From contig JACPPM010000317.1 in assembly GCA_016191015.1 (NCBI GenBank), forward strand, positions 1 to 44,445: a stretch of DNA of 44,445 nt, given 5' to 3'. Positions 16,626 through 25,233 of this stretch are shown here, in pieces. The position numbers and the translations under genes were made by a program. Numbering within the stretch: the stretch's first letter is position 1; every line of letters begins with the position of its first letter. Below the pieces are notes generated by a model, which saw only the letters and a list, made by a program, of their open reading frames with translations, searched no databases and was not told the DNA's origin. The DNA is from Acidobacteriota bacterium. GTDB taxonomy: Bacteria; Acidobacteriota; CAIWXX01.

Positions 16626-16877
16626 CGCGACGGTATCATTCTGGCCGTCGAAGACAACGATCCCGTCCGCGACCTCGTGGTCATGGCTCGGCAGCTTCAT
16701 GGACACAGCGTCCTCGCCGCATCGGGCCCACAGGAAGCTCTCGACATCTACGAAAGACACGCGGACTCCATCGGGGTGATCCTCCTCGATGTGTAGATGC
16801 CCGAGATGACTGGAGTCGAGCTTCTCACATACATCCGCCGGAGGCGGGCCGACACGCCCGTGATCTTCATGACTTGA
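16626..16877 (+). pseudogene. Decayed receiver-domain gene, second copy of 14673-15149
   Basis: Directly after the glycosidase stop, in the same frame, the DNA encodes ILAVEDNDPVRDLVV ... LHGHSVLAA ... YERHADSIGVILLDV, then a TAG at 16794-16796, then MPEMTGVELLTYIRRRR ... TPVIFMT and a TGA at 16875-16877. This matches the intact receiver gene upstream at both protein and DNA level, including YERHADSIGVILLDV. The two in-frame stops and lack of a start show it is not functional. After 16877 similarity fades. A duplication of the receiver around the glycosidase is the simplest reading. Confidence 0.85.
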
Positions 16878-17066
16878 TACAGTGCCACGTCCATCGGATT
16901 CTCCAGTCGACCTGACTTTCCAGCAGCCACCGATCAGTTCTCCTGTGATTCGGTGCACGTCCTGAACCCGGTAGTGATCTACGCTCTCTGTTCGACCCAG
17001 AGCATCCACGGCGATCTACGGGATCGATGGGTCCTCCCCGATCGCAAGTGTCCGCTGCCACGGGCC

Positions 17067-17255
17067 AGGGCTGCGGCAAAGTCGAGGCGCCGACTCGGGC
17101 GAGGCCGTTCCGTGCCAAACCGCTGATGGCGCAGATTACGCAGGTTCTTCCAGCATTCAACCGACGAGCAACTTGCTCCTCACTCTCGGGTCGGCACGAA
17201 GCAATCGGCGACATCTGCGAGTCAATCTGTGAAATCTACGGCTTTCGGGACTTTG
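17067..17255 (-). repeat. Dispersed repeat B, copy 2
   Basis: Close inverted match to 1-180, with landmarks GACTTTGCCGCAGCCC, TCGGCGCC, AAGTTGCTCGTCGGTTGAA and GATTGCTTCG on the minus strand. After 17225 it continues with a word-repeat tail also present at copy 3. Confidence 0.8.
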
Positions 17256-17272
17256 CCGTGGTCTTGCCCACG

Positions 17273-17490
17273 GGCACCCCGGAGGGGCGCGATGAGAATA
17301 GCCCATCGATTCATCGGTGGGCTCGATTGGAAGAGGAGAATCTGGAGTCCCGGAGGGACGACTGATGCGCTGCCGATCCGGTGCGGGTATTCTCAGCCGT
17401 CCCTCCCGGACTGGCTGATCCCTCGTACATATTGACCCAGAGCCGACGCCATGGGCTTTCTTCGCAGCGCCCCCTCTGGGGCGCCTAAGG
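17273..17490. repeat. Cluster of GC-rich palindromic repeats
   Basis: Several dyads: CCCATCG...CGGTGGG (17302-17322), a long pair between AGTCCCGGAGGGACGACTG (17346-17364) and CAGCCGTCCCTCCCGGACTGG (17394-17414), and GCGCCCC-CTCT-GGGGCGC (17467-17484). This resembles REP-like palindrome clusters seen between genes in several soil phyla. No gene seen. Confidence 0.65.
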
Positions 17491-17550
17491 GCCGTGCAAG
17501 AACAACTTCTCAGCTTGAGGCGGCACTCTGACATTATGGAGGATATTCGG

Positions 17551-17675
17551 CAGGAAGGAAGGAATGTTGGAATGTTGGAATGATGGTGAAGTGATCCGCC
17601 ATCACGACACTTCCACACGCCCCATGGTGCCTCCGGAAACCATTCTTCCATCATTCCATTATTCCACCGTTCCGG
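17551..17675. repeat. Long hairpin of GGAATGTT-type words
   Basis: Left arm 17551-17586 (GGAAGGAATGTTGGAATG...) and right arm 17639-17675 (...CATTCCATTATTCCACCG) are imperfect inverted partners built from the word GGAATGNT. Same architecture as the hairpins at 11.45, 14.3, 33.0 and 33.2 kb but a different word. Confidence 0.7.
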
Positions 17676-17784
17676 CTGTGCGGGAGTCTCGTTATGTCAC
17701 AATTGCGAGTCGAATGCGGGGCACTTATTCTTGCGCGGCCCCTTAGACTTCCCGTACTCCGAATCTCGGAGTTCTCCACTCCCC

Positions 17785-17813
17785 TTGACATCGTGGAGAC
17801 GCACCAATAACCT
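17785..17813 (+). promoter_or_regulatory. Sigma70 promoter of the Vps10-like gene
   Basis: TTGACA (17785-17790), 17-base spacer, TAACCT (17808-17813). The -35 is perfect, the -10 weak. It lies about 75 bases before the preferred ATG. Confidence 0.55.
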
Positions 17814-17890
17814 CATCCGCGGAACGACACCTTCGTGGGAACATGAAACAGAGGCGAGACCTGCTCGCGCTTAACCAGAGGTATTCTCCG

Positions 17891-20602
17891 ATGGCATTGA
17901 GAAATTTCTATCTCGCATTCCTTGGCATCTCGATAATCGGCGGCCAGTCCGGAGCTGAGGCAGCGGGCGCAAAGGCACCCGTTCGCACCGCTGCGCCGGC
18001 CGCAGCGGCGGCCGCAGCGGCGGCGGCAGGTCCTGCCCTCCCCGCCTCCGCGCTCAAAGGCCTCAAGGCCAGGAGCATCGGCCCGGCGATCATGGGCGGC
18101 CGCGTCGCCGATGTCGCGCTCGACCCGAAGAACCCGTTCTCCTTCTACGTCGCGCTCGGCACGGGCGGCCTCATGAAGACCAGCGACAACGGTGGAACGT
18201 TCGAAGGCGTATTCGAACAGGAGGCCGTGGCGTCGATTGGCGCTGTGGCGGTCGCGCCATCGGACGCGAGCGTCGTCTGGGTGGGGACCGGTGAGGCCAA
18301 CGATCGGAACAGCTCGAGCTGGGGCGACGGCGTGTATCGTTCGACCGACGCCGGCGCCACGTGGGCCAACGTCGGGCTTAAGGGAAGCAAGTGCATCGCA
18401 CGGATCGCGCTCCACCCGACCGACCCCAACACCGCCTGGGTTGCGGCCACTGGCGATCTTTGGGTTCCGAACACAGAGCGAGGACTGTACAAGACGATCG
18501 ACGGCGGGAAGACTTGGAAGGCCGTCCTCCAGGCGCCCGCGCCGTACCAGGACCGAGTCGGATGTGGGGATGTGGCGATCGACCCTGGCGATCCGAATCT
18601 GGTCTACGCCGCGATGTATGCGCGGAGACGGACGCCGTGGTCTTTCACGTACGGCAGCGAGGCGACCGATGGCAAGGATCTCGGGGGCATCTTCAAGAGC
18701 TCCGACGGTGGGCTCACCTGGCGGAAACTCACGAACGGCCTGCCCGGTCACACAGGTCGGATCGGTCTCTCCGTTTTTCAGAAGAACCCTAAGATCGTGT
18801 ACGCAATCGTCCAGAGCGATGAGGGCGGGCAGAGCGACATCGATGATATCAACAGCAAACGGGGCGGTGTGTTCCGTTCCGATGATGCCGGCGAATCCTG
18901 GACGCGAACCAGCCCGCTCAACCCGCGCTCCTTCTACTTCAGCCAGGTGCGCGTGGATCCCGTGAACGACCAGCGGCTGTTCGTTCTCGGCTACGCTCTG
19001 CATGTGTCCGAGGACGGGGGCCGGACATTTCGCGAGGACCATTTCGCCAAGGTCCACGTGGACTGTCATGCACTCGTCATCGATCCGCGCGACACTCGCC
19101 GCGTCCTTCTCGGAACTGACGGCGGCATCTACCAGAGCTTCGACACAGGCAAAACCTGGGAACACCTCCACCGGATGGCCGCGGGCGAGCTCTACCGGAT
19201 CGCCGCCGACATGAGTGTTCCGTACCGGATCGCGGGCGGACTTCAGGACAACACGAACTGGGTCGGGCCCAGCGCCACGCGCACCAAGGAGGGTATCGTC
19301 AATTCCGACTGGATCCAGATCGGCGGAGGCGATGGGTTCTACTGCGTCTTCGATCCCGCGGACCCTGCGATGATTTTTGCCGAATCGCAGGAAGGGTACC
19401 TGCACCGCATGAACCTCTCGAACGGAGAGATCAAAGAGCTCAGACCGAATCCCAGTGAGGGTCAGCCGGCATTCCGTTTTCATTGGAACTCGCCGCTGAT
19501 CCCGAGCCGTCACAACCCGGGCACGATGTATCTGGCGGGCAATCGGGTGTTCGAGCTGACCAATCACGGCGAGGAGTGGCGGCTCATCAGCCCGGACCTC
19601 AGCACGAAAGATCCCGTCAAGACGATCACCGTTGGCAGCGGAGCGGAGAACTACGGGGTCGTGTATACGCTTGCCGAATCGCCGTTGCAGGCGGGCCTGC
19701 TCTGGGCCGGCACCGACGATGGAAAGCTGTGGCTCACCCAGAACGCCGGCGGGAGCTGGACCGATCTCAGCACGAATCTGCCGGCGACGGCGAAGGGTCA
19801 GTGGATCAGTCGCGTCGAGGCGGGATCGCATGATGCAAAAGTCGCCTACCTGGCCGTGGATGCCCACCGCGCCGGCATCTACTCCCCTCTCGCCTATCGC
19901 ACCGCCGATTTCGGGAAGACGTGGGTGAGCATTTCCTCCGACCTTCCGGGCAACGGACCAGTCAAGGTCATCCGCGAGGACCCGCGAAATCCCAACCTCC
20001 TCTTCGCCGGCACCGAGTTCCAGCTGTTCACGAGCCTGGATCGAGGTGCACACTGGGTGAAGCTCGGTGAGCTCCCCACGGTCGCTGTTGACGACATCGT
20101 CATCCACCCGCGCGAAGCCGATCTGATCGTCGCCACGCACGGCCGCAGCATCTATGTCATCGACGACCTGCGCCCGCTGCGTGAGCTGACGACTGAGATC
20201 GCGGCCGAGCCCGCCCATCTCTTCACAACTCGGCCGGCCTTCGGCTTCTACCCGTTGCCGGGGTTCGTCGATTCCACGGGCAAGGCCGTCTTCCGAGGCG
20301 AGAATCCACCTGAGGGCGCGATACTGAACGTGTACGTGAAGGAGTTCACAGGCGACCCGGTCAAGATCTCGATTACAAACCCCGCCGGTCAGCCGGTCGC
20401 GAGTCTCTCAGCTCCGGGCACGCCGGGAATCAACCGCATCGTGTGGGACCTGAAGCCGACGAAGGATTACAACATAGAATACGGCGGTCAGGGGATCAAG
20501 CTCGTGCGGCCCGGCGAGTATAAGGTGACGATGACCTACGGCAAGTTGAAGCAGGAACAGAAACTGGTCGTCGAGATCGCCAAGGGGCTCGAAACCAGAT
20601 AG
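17891..20602 (+). CDS. Secreted Vps10/BNR-type beta-propeller protein
   Basis: About 903 residues. After a signal peptide (LRNFYLAFLGISIIGG) comes an Ala-rich low-complexity linker. Then follow many Asp-box/BNR-like blades: TSDNGGTFEG, STDAGATWAN, TIDGGKTWKA, SSDGGLTWRK, SDDAGESWTR, SEDGGRTFRE, SFDTGKTWEH, TQNAGGSWTD, TADFGKTWVS, SLDRGAHWVK. This is the sortilin/Vps10-like propeller found in many secreted bacterial proteins. The last 130 residues form a separate beta domain (NPAGQPVASLSAPGTPGINRIVWDL), as in large exported propeller proteins of Acidobacteriota and Bacteroidota. Enzymatic activity is not evident; binding or exo-glycan roles are possible. I prefer ATG 17891 (AGAGGT eight bases before); ATG 17843 would add 16 residues. 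Confidence 0.87.
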   Translation: MALRNFYLAFLGISIIGGQSGAEAAGAKAPVRTAAPAAAAAAAAAAGPALPASALKGLKARSIGPAIMGGRVADVALDPKNPFSFYVALGTGGLMKTSDNGGTFEGVFEQEAVASIGAVAVAPSDASVVWVGTGEANDRNSSSWGDGVYRSTDAGATWANVGLKGSKCIARIALHPTDPNTAWVAATGDLWVPNTERGLYKTIDGGKTWKAVLQAPAPYQDRVGCGDVAIDPGDPNLVYAAMYARRRTPWSFTYGSEATDGKDLGGIFKSSDGGLTWRKLTNGLPGHTGRIGLSVFQKNPKIVYAIVQSDEGGQSDIDDINSKRGGVFRSDDAGESWTRTSPLNPRSFYFSQVRVDPVNDQRLFVLGYALHVSEDGGRTFREDHFAKVHVDCHALVIDPRDTRRVLLGTDGGIYQSFDTGKTWEHLHRMAAGELYRIAADMSVPYRIAGGLQDNTNWVGPSATRTKEGIVNSDWIQIGGGDGFYCVFDPADPAMIFAESQEGYLHRMNLSNGEIKELRPNPSEGQPAFRFHWNSPLIPSRHNPGTMYLAGNRVFELTNHGEEWRLISPDLSTKDPVKTITVGSGAENYGVVYTLAESPLQAGLLWAGTDDGKLWLTQNAGGSWTDLSTNLPATAKGQWISRVEAGSHDAKVAYLAVDAHRAGIYSPLAYRTADFGKTWVSISSDLPGNGPVKVIREDPRNPNLLFAGTEFQLFTSLDRGAHWVKLGELPTVAVDDIVIHPREADLIVATHGRSIYVIDDLRPLRELTTEIAAEPAHLFTTRPAFGFYPLPGFVDSTGKAVFRGENPPEGAILNVYVKEFTGDPVKISITNPAGQPVASLSAPGTPGINRIVWDLKPTKDYNIEYGGQGIKLVRPGEYKVTMTYGKLKQEQKLVVEIAKGLETR

Positions 20603-20739
20603 CAGGGTCAAGCCGAAAACGAGGTGCGTCGGATGGCCTGTCAGAAAGAGCGCGGGTAGACGCGGGCGCCGGACAAGCCGATGAAGACACACGCCGGAAC
20701 CAAACAGGGGTGCCGGTGGTATGAGCAGCGCCCGCCTGA

Positions 20740-20890
20740 ACCTCTGAGGAATGCATGAAGTCAGGAGCTCAGGAACCGAGCAGTTGGCAGTCCTTTCATG
20801 CGTTCCTTCATTCCTGGTGTCCTCAGAGGTCCGGACACGATCCGGTCCCCCGGCAACGTTTTTGCCATTTCGCTTCAACACTTCACGACC
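20740..20890 (-). repeat. Dispersed repeat A, copy 2 (diverged)
   Basis: Diverged inverted copy. It shares GTTCCTTCATTCCT, CCTCAGAGG and TTGCCATTTCGCTTCAACAC with copies 4 and 5. It also carries a local hairpin between about 20740-20775 and 20800-20850. The 347-base gap before the HEAT gene holds this and nothing else I can support. Confidence 0.6.
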
Positions 20891-20949
20891 AACACACTAA
20901 GCCCTCACCGATCTTATTCTCGCGACCACTCTTTCACAGGGAGGACCTG

Positions 20950-23900
20950 ATGTCATCATGCTACACCTCCGCTGCGCGCCTAGTGCCTGCCGCCGCTTGC
21001 ATCTGTCTGGCGCTGATCGTCCAGGTACCCCGCGCCACCGCGGAAGAGACGCCGGAAGGGACCAGTGCCACACGCTGCGCGACCGTCGCGGTCGCGAAGG
21101 AGATCCCGGATGTCGCGCTGCGCGAGCTGACGGTGCGACTGCTCACGGCGGTGGGGATCAGGGTCGCGGAGGCGGGGGAGGCAGCCGGCGCGTGTCCATC
21201 CCTGACTCTCACCGGCGATTCCAAGGCGCTCGCCGAGCGTTACGGCGGGTCGGGGATGGTCAAGTACCTGGGTGCGGAAGTGCGCTGCGCGATGCGACTG
21301 ACTATCGGCCCACGGACTTTCCGCCGGGACACCAAGGGGCTCGTTGCACCGCCCGACAAGATCTACGTGTTCAGCAATCCGGTGGTCGAAACGGCCGATC
21401 CGAGTGATGACCCCGGGAACGCGCCGTTCCGCGAGGCCTTCTGGAAATCTGATTTCGTCGCGGCGCTCTCAGACCTGGCGGCTGAGGGATTTGGCGTCGG
21501 TAAGTACGAGGTGCTCTTCGCCGCGCTGAGCGATGAAGATCATGAAATGATGGCGTCGGCGGCCGCGGCCGTCGACCTGAGGCGGGACCCGACGGCCCTA
21601 CCGACCTTCGTGCAGGCACTCTCGGGGGCGCATCCCTTCCTGCGCGAGGTGATGGCGCGCGAGCTGGGACGCAGCGGCGGCAGCGCCTCGGTGGAGCCGT
21701 TGATCGGCGCGCTGCGAGGAGACACCGCACCTCCCGTGCGCAGGGCCGCGGTCGAGTCCCTGGGGCAGCTTCGGGATCGCCGCGCAGTGGCCCCGCTGAT
21801 CGCCGCCGCGCAATCGGACGCCGACACGAGCGTGCGTACCAGGGCCGCGCGTGTGCTCGGGGAACTTGGCGATCCCGCCGCCGTCGAGCCGCTCGTCATG
21901 ACCCTCAGAGACGGCGACAAGGGCGTGTCGGACGCTGCCCTCGAGGCTGTCGGCCGGGTCGACCCGCAGTGGCGCCGGAGCGAAGCGGCCGCGCGTGCGC
22001 TGCCGCTGTTCCTGCAAACTCTGTTGGACGACGACCGCGCAGCCCGCGAAGGTGCGTACCGGGGGCTCGAACGGCTGGATCCCGAATGGGCGCTGCGGGA
22101 GACCTCGCAAAGGCTGATCCCGGATCTCATCGCGGCACTGATCCGCGAGCCGTACCCGGACCGCAAGCTGTCGCTCGAGCTTCTCCTGGAGCGGATCGAC
22201 CCGCAGTGGACGAAGAGCGCGGAGGCCCGCAGTACGCTCACTCTGCTGGTCACCATGCTGTCGGACACCGGTACTCAGGTGCGCACCCGGGCCGCGGAGA
22301 CGCTGCGCCATGTCGACCCCGACTGGGCGCGGAACCCCGCAGCGGGGAAGGCGGTGGGGCAACTGATCGCTGCGTTGGGCGCCGGGGGGACGCCGGAGGC
22401 ACGGCAGGCGGCGGCAGAGGTGCTGGGGGAGATCGGGAGCGGCGACGCGCGAGCGCCCCTGATCGCGGCGCTGGCGGGAGACGAGAGTGCTTTCGTGCGC
22501 AAGGCAGCGGCCACGGCGCTGGGGCGCTGCGGCGGAGCGGCGGCGGTCGCCCCGCTGGTCGCCGCGCTGCGGGACGCGGACTCGTGGGTGCGCAGCGCGG
22601 CCATCGGCGCGCTCGGAGCGACCCGCGAAGCGGGGGCGGTCCGACCGCTGCTGAAACTGCTCTCCGACGCCGCGTCTCGGGCCAGCGCGATCATCGCACT
22701 CGGGGCAATCGGCGACGCGCGGGCAATCGAGCCGCTGAGCGCCCTGCTCGCCACCTCCTCCTCCCCGGTCTCCACCCGCCAGTGCGCGGCCGAAGCGCTG
22801 TCGCGGATCGGCACGCCCGCCGTGAGCGCCGCGTTGAAGAAACCTCTTGCGCGCGAGGACGAGGATGCGCGAGTCAGAGTTTGGTGCGCCTTCGGGCTGC
22901 TCAGGATGGGCGAAGAGGCCGAGAGTGCGCGCGCATGCCTGTCTCGCGCGGTCGCAGACCCCGCAGTGGCCGCGCTGGCCGTGCGCCTGGCGGGCGAGCT
23001 CGACCCCGCCGAAGCGACGCGGCTGCTCCTGCCGGGACTCGTCTCGGCCAACTATGCCGCGCAAGATGGCGCCGTCAAGGCGCTCGAGCGCATCGATCCG
23101 GCCTGGCCCACGAGTGCGGCGGCGAAGGAGGCGATACCGATTCTCATTGCGGCGCTGCGAGACGATAACTACAGCGTACCCTTGGCGGCCACGCGGCACC
23201 TCGAGAAGATCGACCCGCGCTGGGCGGAAAGCCCGGCTGCGCTGGACGCCGTCCCCTCCTTCATCGACGCCCTGGCAAAGGGCGGCTCGGGCGCCACGAT
23301 GGCCGCCGAGGCGCTTGGCAGGATCGGCGACAAGCGCGCCGTCGAACCCCTTCTCATCACTCTGAGCGGGGCGGACCGCTATCTGCGCGAGGCCGTTCTC
23401 ACGAGCCTGGGACGCCTGAAGGATGGCCGAGCCACGAGCCCGCTCCTGGTGCTGCTCAGTAGTCAAGATGCCGATTGCAGAGCGCAGGCGGCCCGGGCGC
23501 TGGGCGAGATCGGGGATCAGAGTGCCGTCGATCCGCTCGTGGCGCTTTTCAAGGACAAGGAATCGCGGGTGCGGCAGGCAGCCTTTCGGGCCCTCGAACG
23601 GCTCGGCCCGGACTGGAAACGCGGCCCGGCGGCGGCACAGGCGGTGGAAGACCACATAGCCGCGCTTAAGAGTCACGATCAGGACCTCTCGGCGCCGGCC
23701 GCCGAGGCCCTCGGCTGGATTGCGGATCCGCGCGCCACGCTGGCGCTCGTGCAAGCCATGGACCACCGGGCGTTGGTGCTCACGAACGCCGCCGATGCAC
23801 TCGTGGCAATCCGCGATCCCCACAGCGTCAGGCCCCTGATCGCCAAGCTGGAGGCGGTAAGCTTCGCGAGCAGCTATGCGGCGCGGGTGCTCGGGCACCT

Positions 23901-24267
23901 GGGCGACCGCACCGCAGTGACGGCGTTGAAGAAGTGCTTCGCCGACCCGGTGCGAGGCGACAAGGTCTGGTGCGCGTTCGCGCTGGCCAAGTTGGGTCAG
24001 GACGACGGAACAGCGTTCGGGCACCTGGTCGCCGCTCTCGACACGCACCTGAAAGAGGACGCCATGAAGGCCCTGGGAGAGCTCGGCGACAGGCGCGCCG
24101 TGGAACCGCTGATCGTCCAGCTCTCGGACCGGCTCTACGCGGACGAGGCACGGGGGGCCCTGACCGCGATCACGGGGCAGACCTTCGAGGCCGAACCGCG
24201 TCCCTGGCGCGAGTGGTGGGCAGCCCAGGCGGCCGCCGCCGCCCCGTCCGGCGACGGGAGGCGTTGA
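20950..24267 (+). CDS. Exported HEAT-repeat protein
   Basis: A 1105-residue protein with a signal peptide (AARLVPAAACICLALIVQVPRATA). An N-terminal domain of about 200 residues is followed by about 18-20 HEAT/PBS-lyase-type repeats. Two repeat styles alternate: the usual one (VRRAAVESLGQLRDRRAVAPLIAAA) and a longer one with a DPxW signature (RIDPQWTKSAEARSTLTLLV; RIDPAWPTSAAAKEA; KIDPRWAESPAALDA). HEAT solenoids are protein-binding scaffolds. PBS-lyase-like repeats also occur in phycobilin lyases, but no pigment genes are here. Start ATG 20950 has GGGAGG six bases ahead; the longer open frame from 20755 runs through repeat A. Strong third-position GC opens long antisense frames, which are not genes. 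Confidence 0.88.
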   Translation: MSSCYTSAARLVPAAACICLALIVQVPRATAEETPEGTSATRCATVAVAKEIPDVALRELTVRLLTAVGIRVAEAGEAAGACPSLTLTGDSKALAERYGGSGMVKYLGAEVRCAMRLTIGPRTFRRDTKGLVAPPDKIYVFSNPVVETADPSDDPGNAPFREAFWKSDFVAALSDLAAEGFGVGKYEVLFAALSDEDHEMMASAAAAVDLRRDPTALPTFVQALSGAHPFLREVMARELGRSGGSASVEPLIGALRGDTAPPVRRAAVESLGQLRDRRAVAPLIAAAQSDADTSVRTRAARVLGELGDPAAVEPLVMTLRDGDKGVSDAALEAVGRVDPQWRRSEAAARALPLFLQTLLDDDRAAREGAYRGLERLDPEWALRETSQRLIPDLIAALIREPYPDRKLSLELLLERIDPQWTKSAEARSTLTLLVTMLSDTGTQVRTRAAETLRHVDPDWARNPAAGKAVGQLIAALGAGGTPEARQAAAEVLGEIGSGDARAPLIAALAGDESAFVRKAAATALGRCGGAAAVAPLVAALRDADSWVRSAAIGALGATREAGAVRPLLKLLSDAASRASAIIALGAIGDARAIEPLSALLATSSSPVSTRQCAAEALSRIGTPAVSAALKKPLAREDEDARVRVWCAFGLLRMGEEAESARACLSRAVADPAVAALAVRLAGELDPAEATRLLLPGLVSANYAAQDGAVKALERIDPAWPTSAAAKEAIPILIAALRDDNYSVPLAATRHLEKIDPRWAESPAALDAVPSFIDALAKGGSGATMAAEALGRIGDKRAVEPLLITLSGADRYLREAVLTSLGRLKDGRATSPLLVLLSSQDADCRAQAARALGEIGDQSAVDPLVALFKDKESRVRQAAFRALERLGPDWKRGPAAAQAVEDHIAALKSHDQDLSAPAAEALGWIADPRATLALVQAMDHRALVLTNAADALVAIRDPHSVRPLIAKLEAVSFASSYAARVLGHLGDRTAVTALKKCFADPVRGDKVWCAFALAKLGQDDGTAFGHLVAALDTHLKEDAMKALGELGDRRAVEPLIVQLSDRLYADEARGALTAITGQTFEAEPRPWREWWAAQAAAAAPSGDGRR

Positions 24268-24372
24268 GCAGCGCGCGACGCGCCGACAGCGCGGAAGGTC
24301 TACATGCTCAATCCGGCGGGGGAATTCGAGGTCATCGATGAGCTTCAGAAGAAGACGGAGGACCCGAGCTGA
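24268..24372 (+). pseudogene. In-frame tail after the HEAT gene stop
   Basis: Directly after the TGA at 24265-24267 the same frame stays open for 34 codons and reads ...ARKVYMLNPAGEFEVIDELQKK..., ending in TGA at 24370-24372. KVYMLNPAGEFEVIDELQ looks like real protein sequence, not random. It could be a C-terminal end cut off by a new stop, or a remnant of another gene. There is no ribosome site before the internal ATG 24304. Confidence 0.35.
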
Positions 24373-24467
24373 GCCGGCCTCGTCGGCCGCTCGCGGCGGC
24401 GTGACGCGGATCACCCGGCGGCAGGCCGGGGCTTGAATACGGACCTGGCCTCCATTATTCGTGAAGT

Positions 24468-24486
24468 GTGCCGGTATTTCCGGCAC
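24468..24486. promoter_or_regulatory. Perfect short hairpin, possible terminator or operator
   Basis: GTGCCGG-TATTT-CCGGCAC, a perfect 7-base stem with a 5-base loop between the HEAT and lipoprotein genes. No U-run follows, so a regulatory dyad is as likely as a terminator. Otherwise the 24373-24666 gap shows no supported gene. Confidence 0.4.
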
Positions 24487-24666
24487 GACGGGGGTTGGGC
24501 TCCCGGGCAGATGCATCGAACGGAGGGCGCATATGGGATTGGCAATCAAGTCGAAACGCATAGGCCGCTGTGATGCGTGGAGCGGAGAATGCTCTGGGCG
24601 CGCGGCAGGGGACATCTGTCGTTCGAGTGAGCCCGATGGATCGAGTGATTTCGGAAGGAGTTTGTC

Positions 24667-25020
24667 ATGGAAGAGAACAACACTCTCGATAGGCGTGAGT
24701 TCACGGTGGCGTCGATCATGGCCCTGCTGGGCGGCATCACGATCACGATCACGGGCTGCGGCGGCGACGGCCCTACCACCTCGGACATGCCCCAGGATGA
24801 GACAGGGGCGATTTCGGCGAACCATGGACACGTGGCGGTGATCACAATCGCACAGCTGAATGCCGGGGCGAGTGTGCGGCTCAATATCCAGGGCACATCA
24901 TCACACCCACACACTGTCGACGTCTCTGCCGTTGAGATCGTCGACATACGGAACCAGATCAGGGTGAGCAAGACGTCTACGACCGAGGACGGCCACTCCC
25001 ATACGGTCACCTTCAACTAG
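24667..25020 (+). CDS. Small Tat-type lipoprotein with paired His motifs
   Basis: A 117-residue protein. The N-terminus has a twin arginine (LDRREFTVAS), a hydrophobic segment and a lipobox-like ITGC with C31, so it is probably Tat-exported, lipidated and folded before export. The mature part is a small beta domain with GHVAVITIAQL, SSHPHTVDVS and DGHSHTVTFN. The spaced HxH pairs near both ends suggest a bound metal, and the layout recalls a reduced cupredoxin-like strand set without the copper cysteine. Related small proteins with the same HPHTV...GHxHTVTF signature are, to my recollection, common and uncharacterised. GGAAGGAG precedes ATG 24667. Tat export fits a cofactor-loaded protein. 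Confidence 0.8.
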   Translation: MEENNTLDRREFTVASIMALLGGITITITGCGGDGPTTSDMPQDETGAISANHGHVAVITIAQLNAGASVRLNIQGTSSHPHTVDVSAVEIVDIRNQIRVSKTSTTEDGHSHTVTFN

Positions 25021-25129
25021 CCGCGGCCCGCATCCGGCATCCCCCACAGGAACGAATGGCCTCAGGGGAGCGGGGCGATACTGATTGCAGGCCCTTAGCG
25101 GTTAGCTTTTTGCCTCTGTCTCCGAAGGG

Positions 25130-25212
25130 TCGAACGGCGCGAAGCAATCGGCGACATCTGCGAGTCAATCTGTGAAATCTGCGGTTTCCGGGACTTTGCC
25201 GTAGCCCTGGCG
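25130..25212 (-). repeat. Dispersed repeat B, copy 3 (partial)
   Basis: Shares GCGAAGCAATCGGCGACATC and the ATCTGTGAAATCTNCGG and GGGACTTTGCCGT segments with 17190-17260, so only the tail part of the repeat is present. It lies between the lipoprotein gene and the end of the LeuD-type gene. Confidence 0.7.
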
Positions 25213-25233
25213 GGTCGAGAACTTTGCGGCCCG

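Noticed and set aside
17813-20218. 801-codon minus-strand frame across the Vps10-like gene
   Set aside because: Shadow frame. The plus strand shows regular Asp-box blades and a signal peptide.
21598-24831. 1077-codon open frame antisense to the HEAT gene
   Set aside because: High third-position GC of the HEAT gene keeps this frame open. It is rich in Arg, Gly and His, has no domain and no ribosome site, and overlaps two well-supported genes.
24533-24841. Reading frame with a good GGAGGG site at 24533
   Set aside because: It overlaps the lipoprotein gene in another frame, and the product is low-complexity Arg/Ser with no homology I recognise. A very short leader peptide cannot be excluded.
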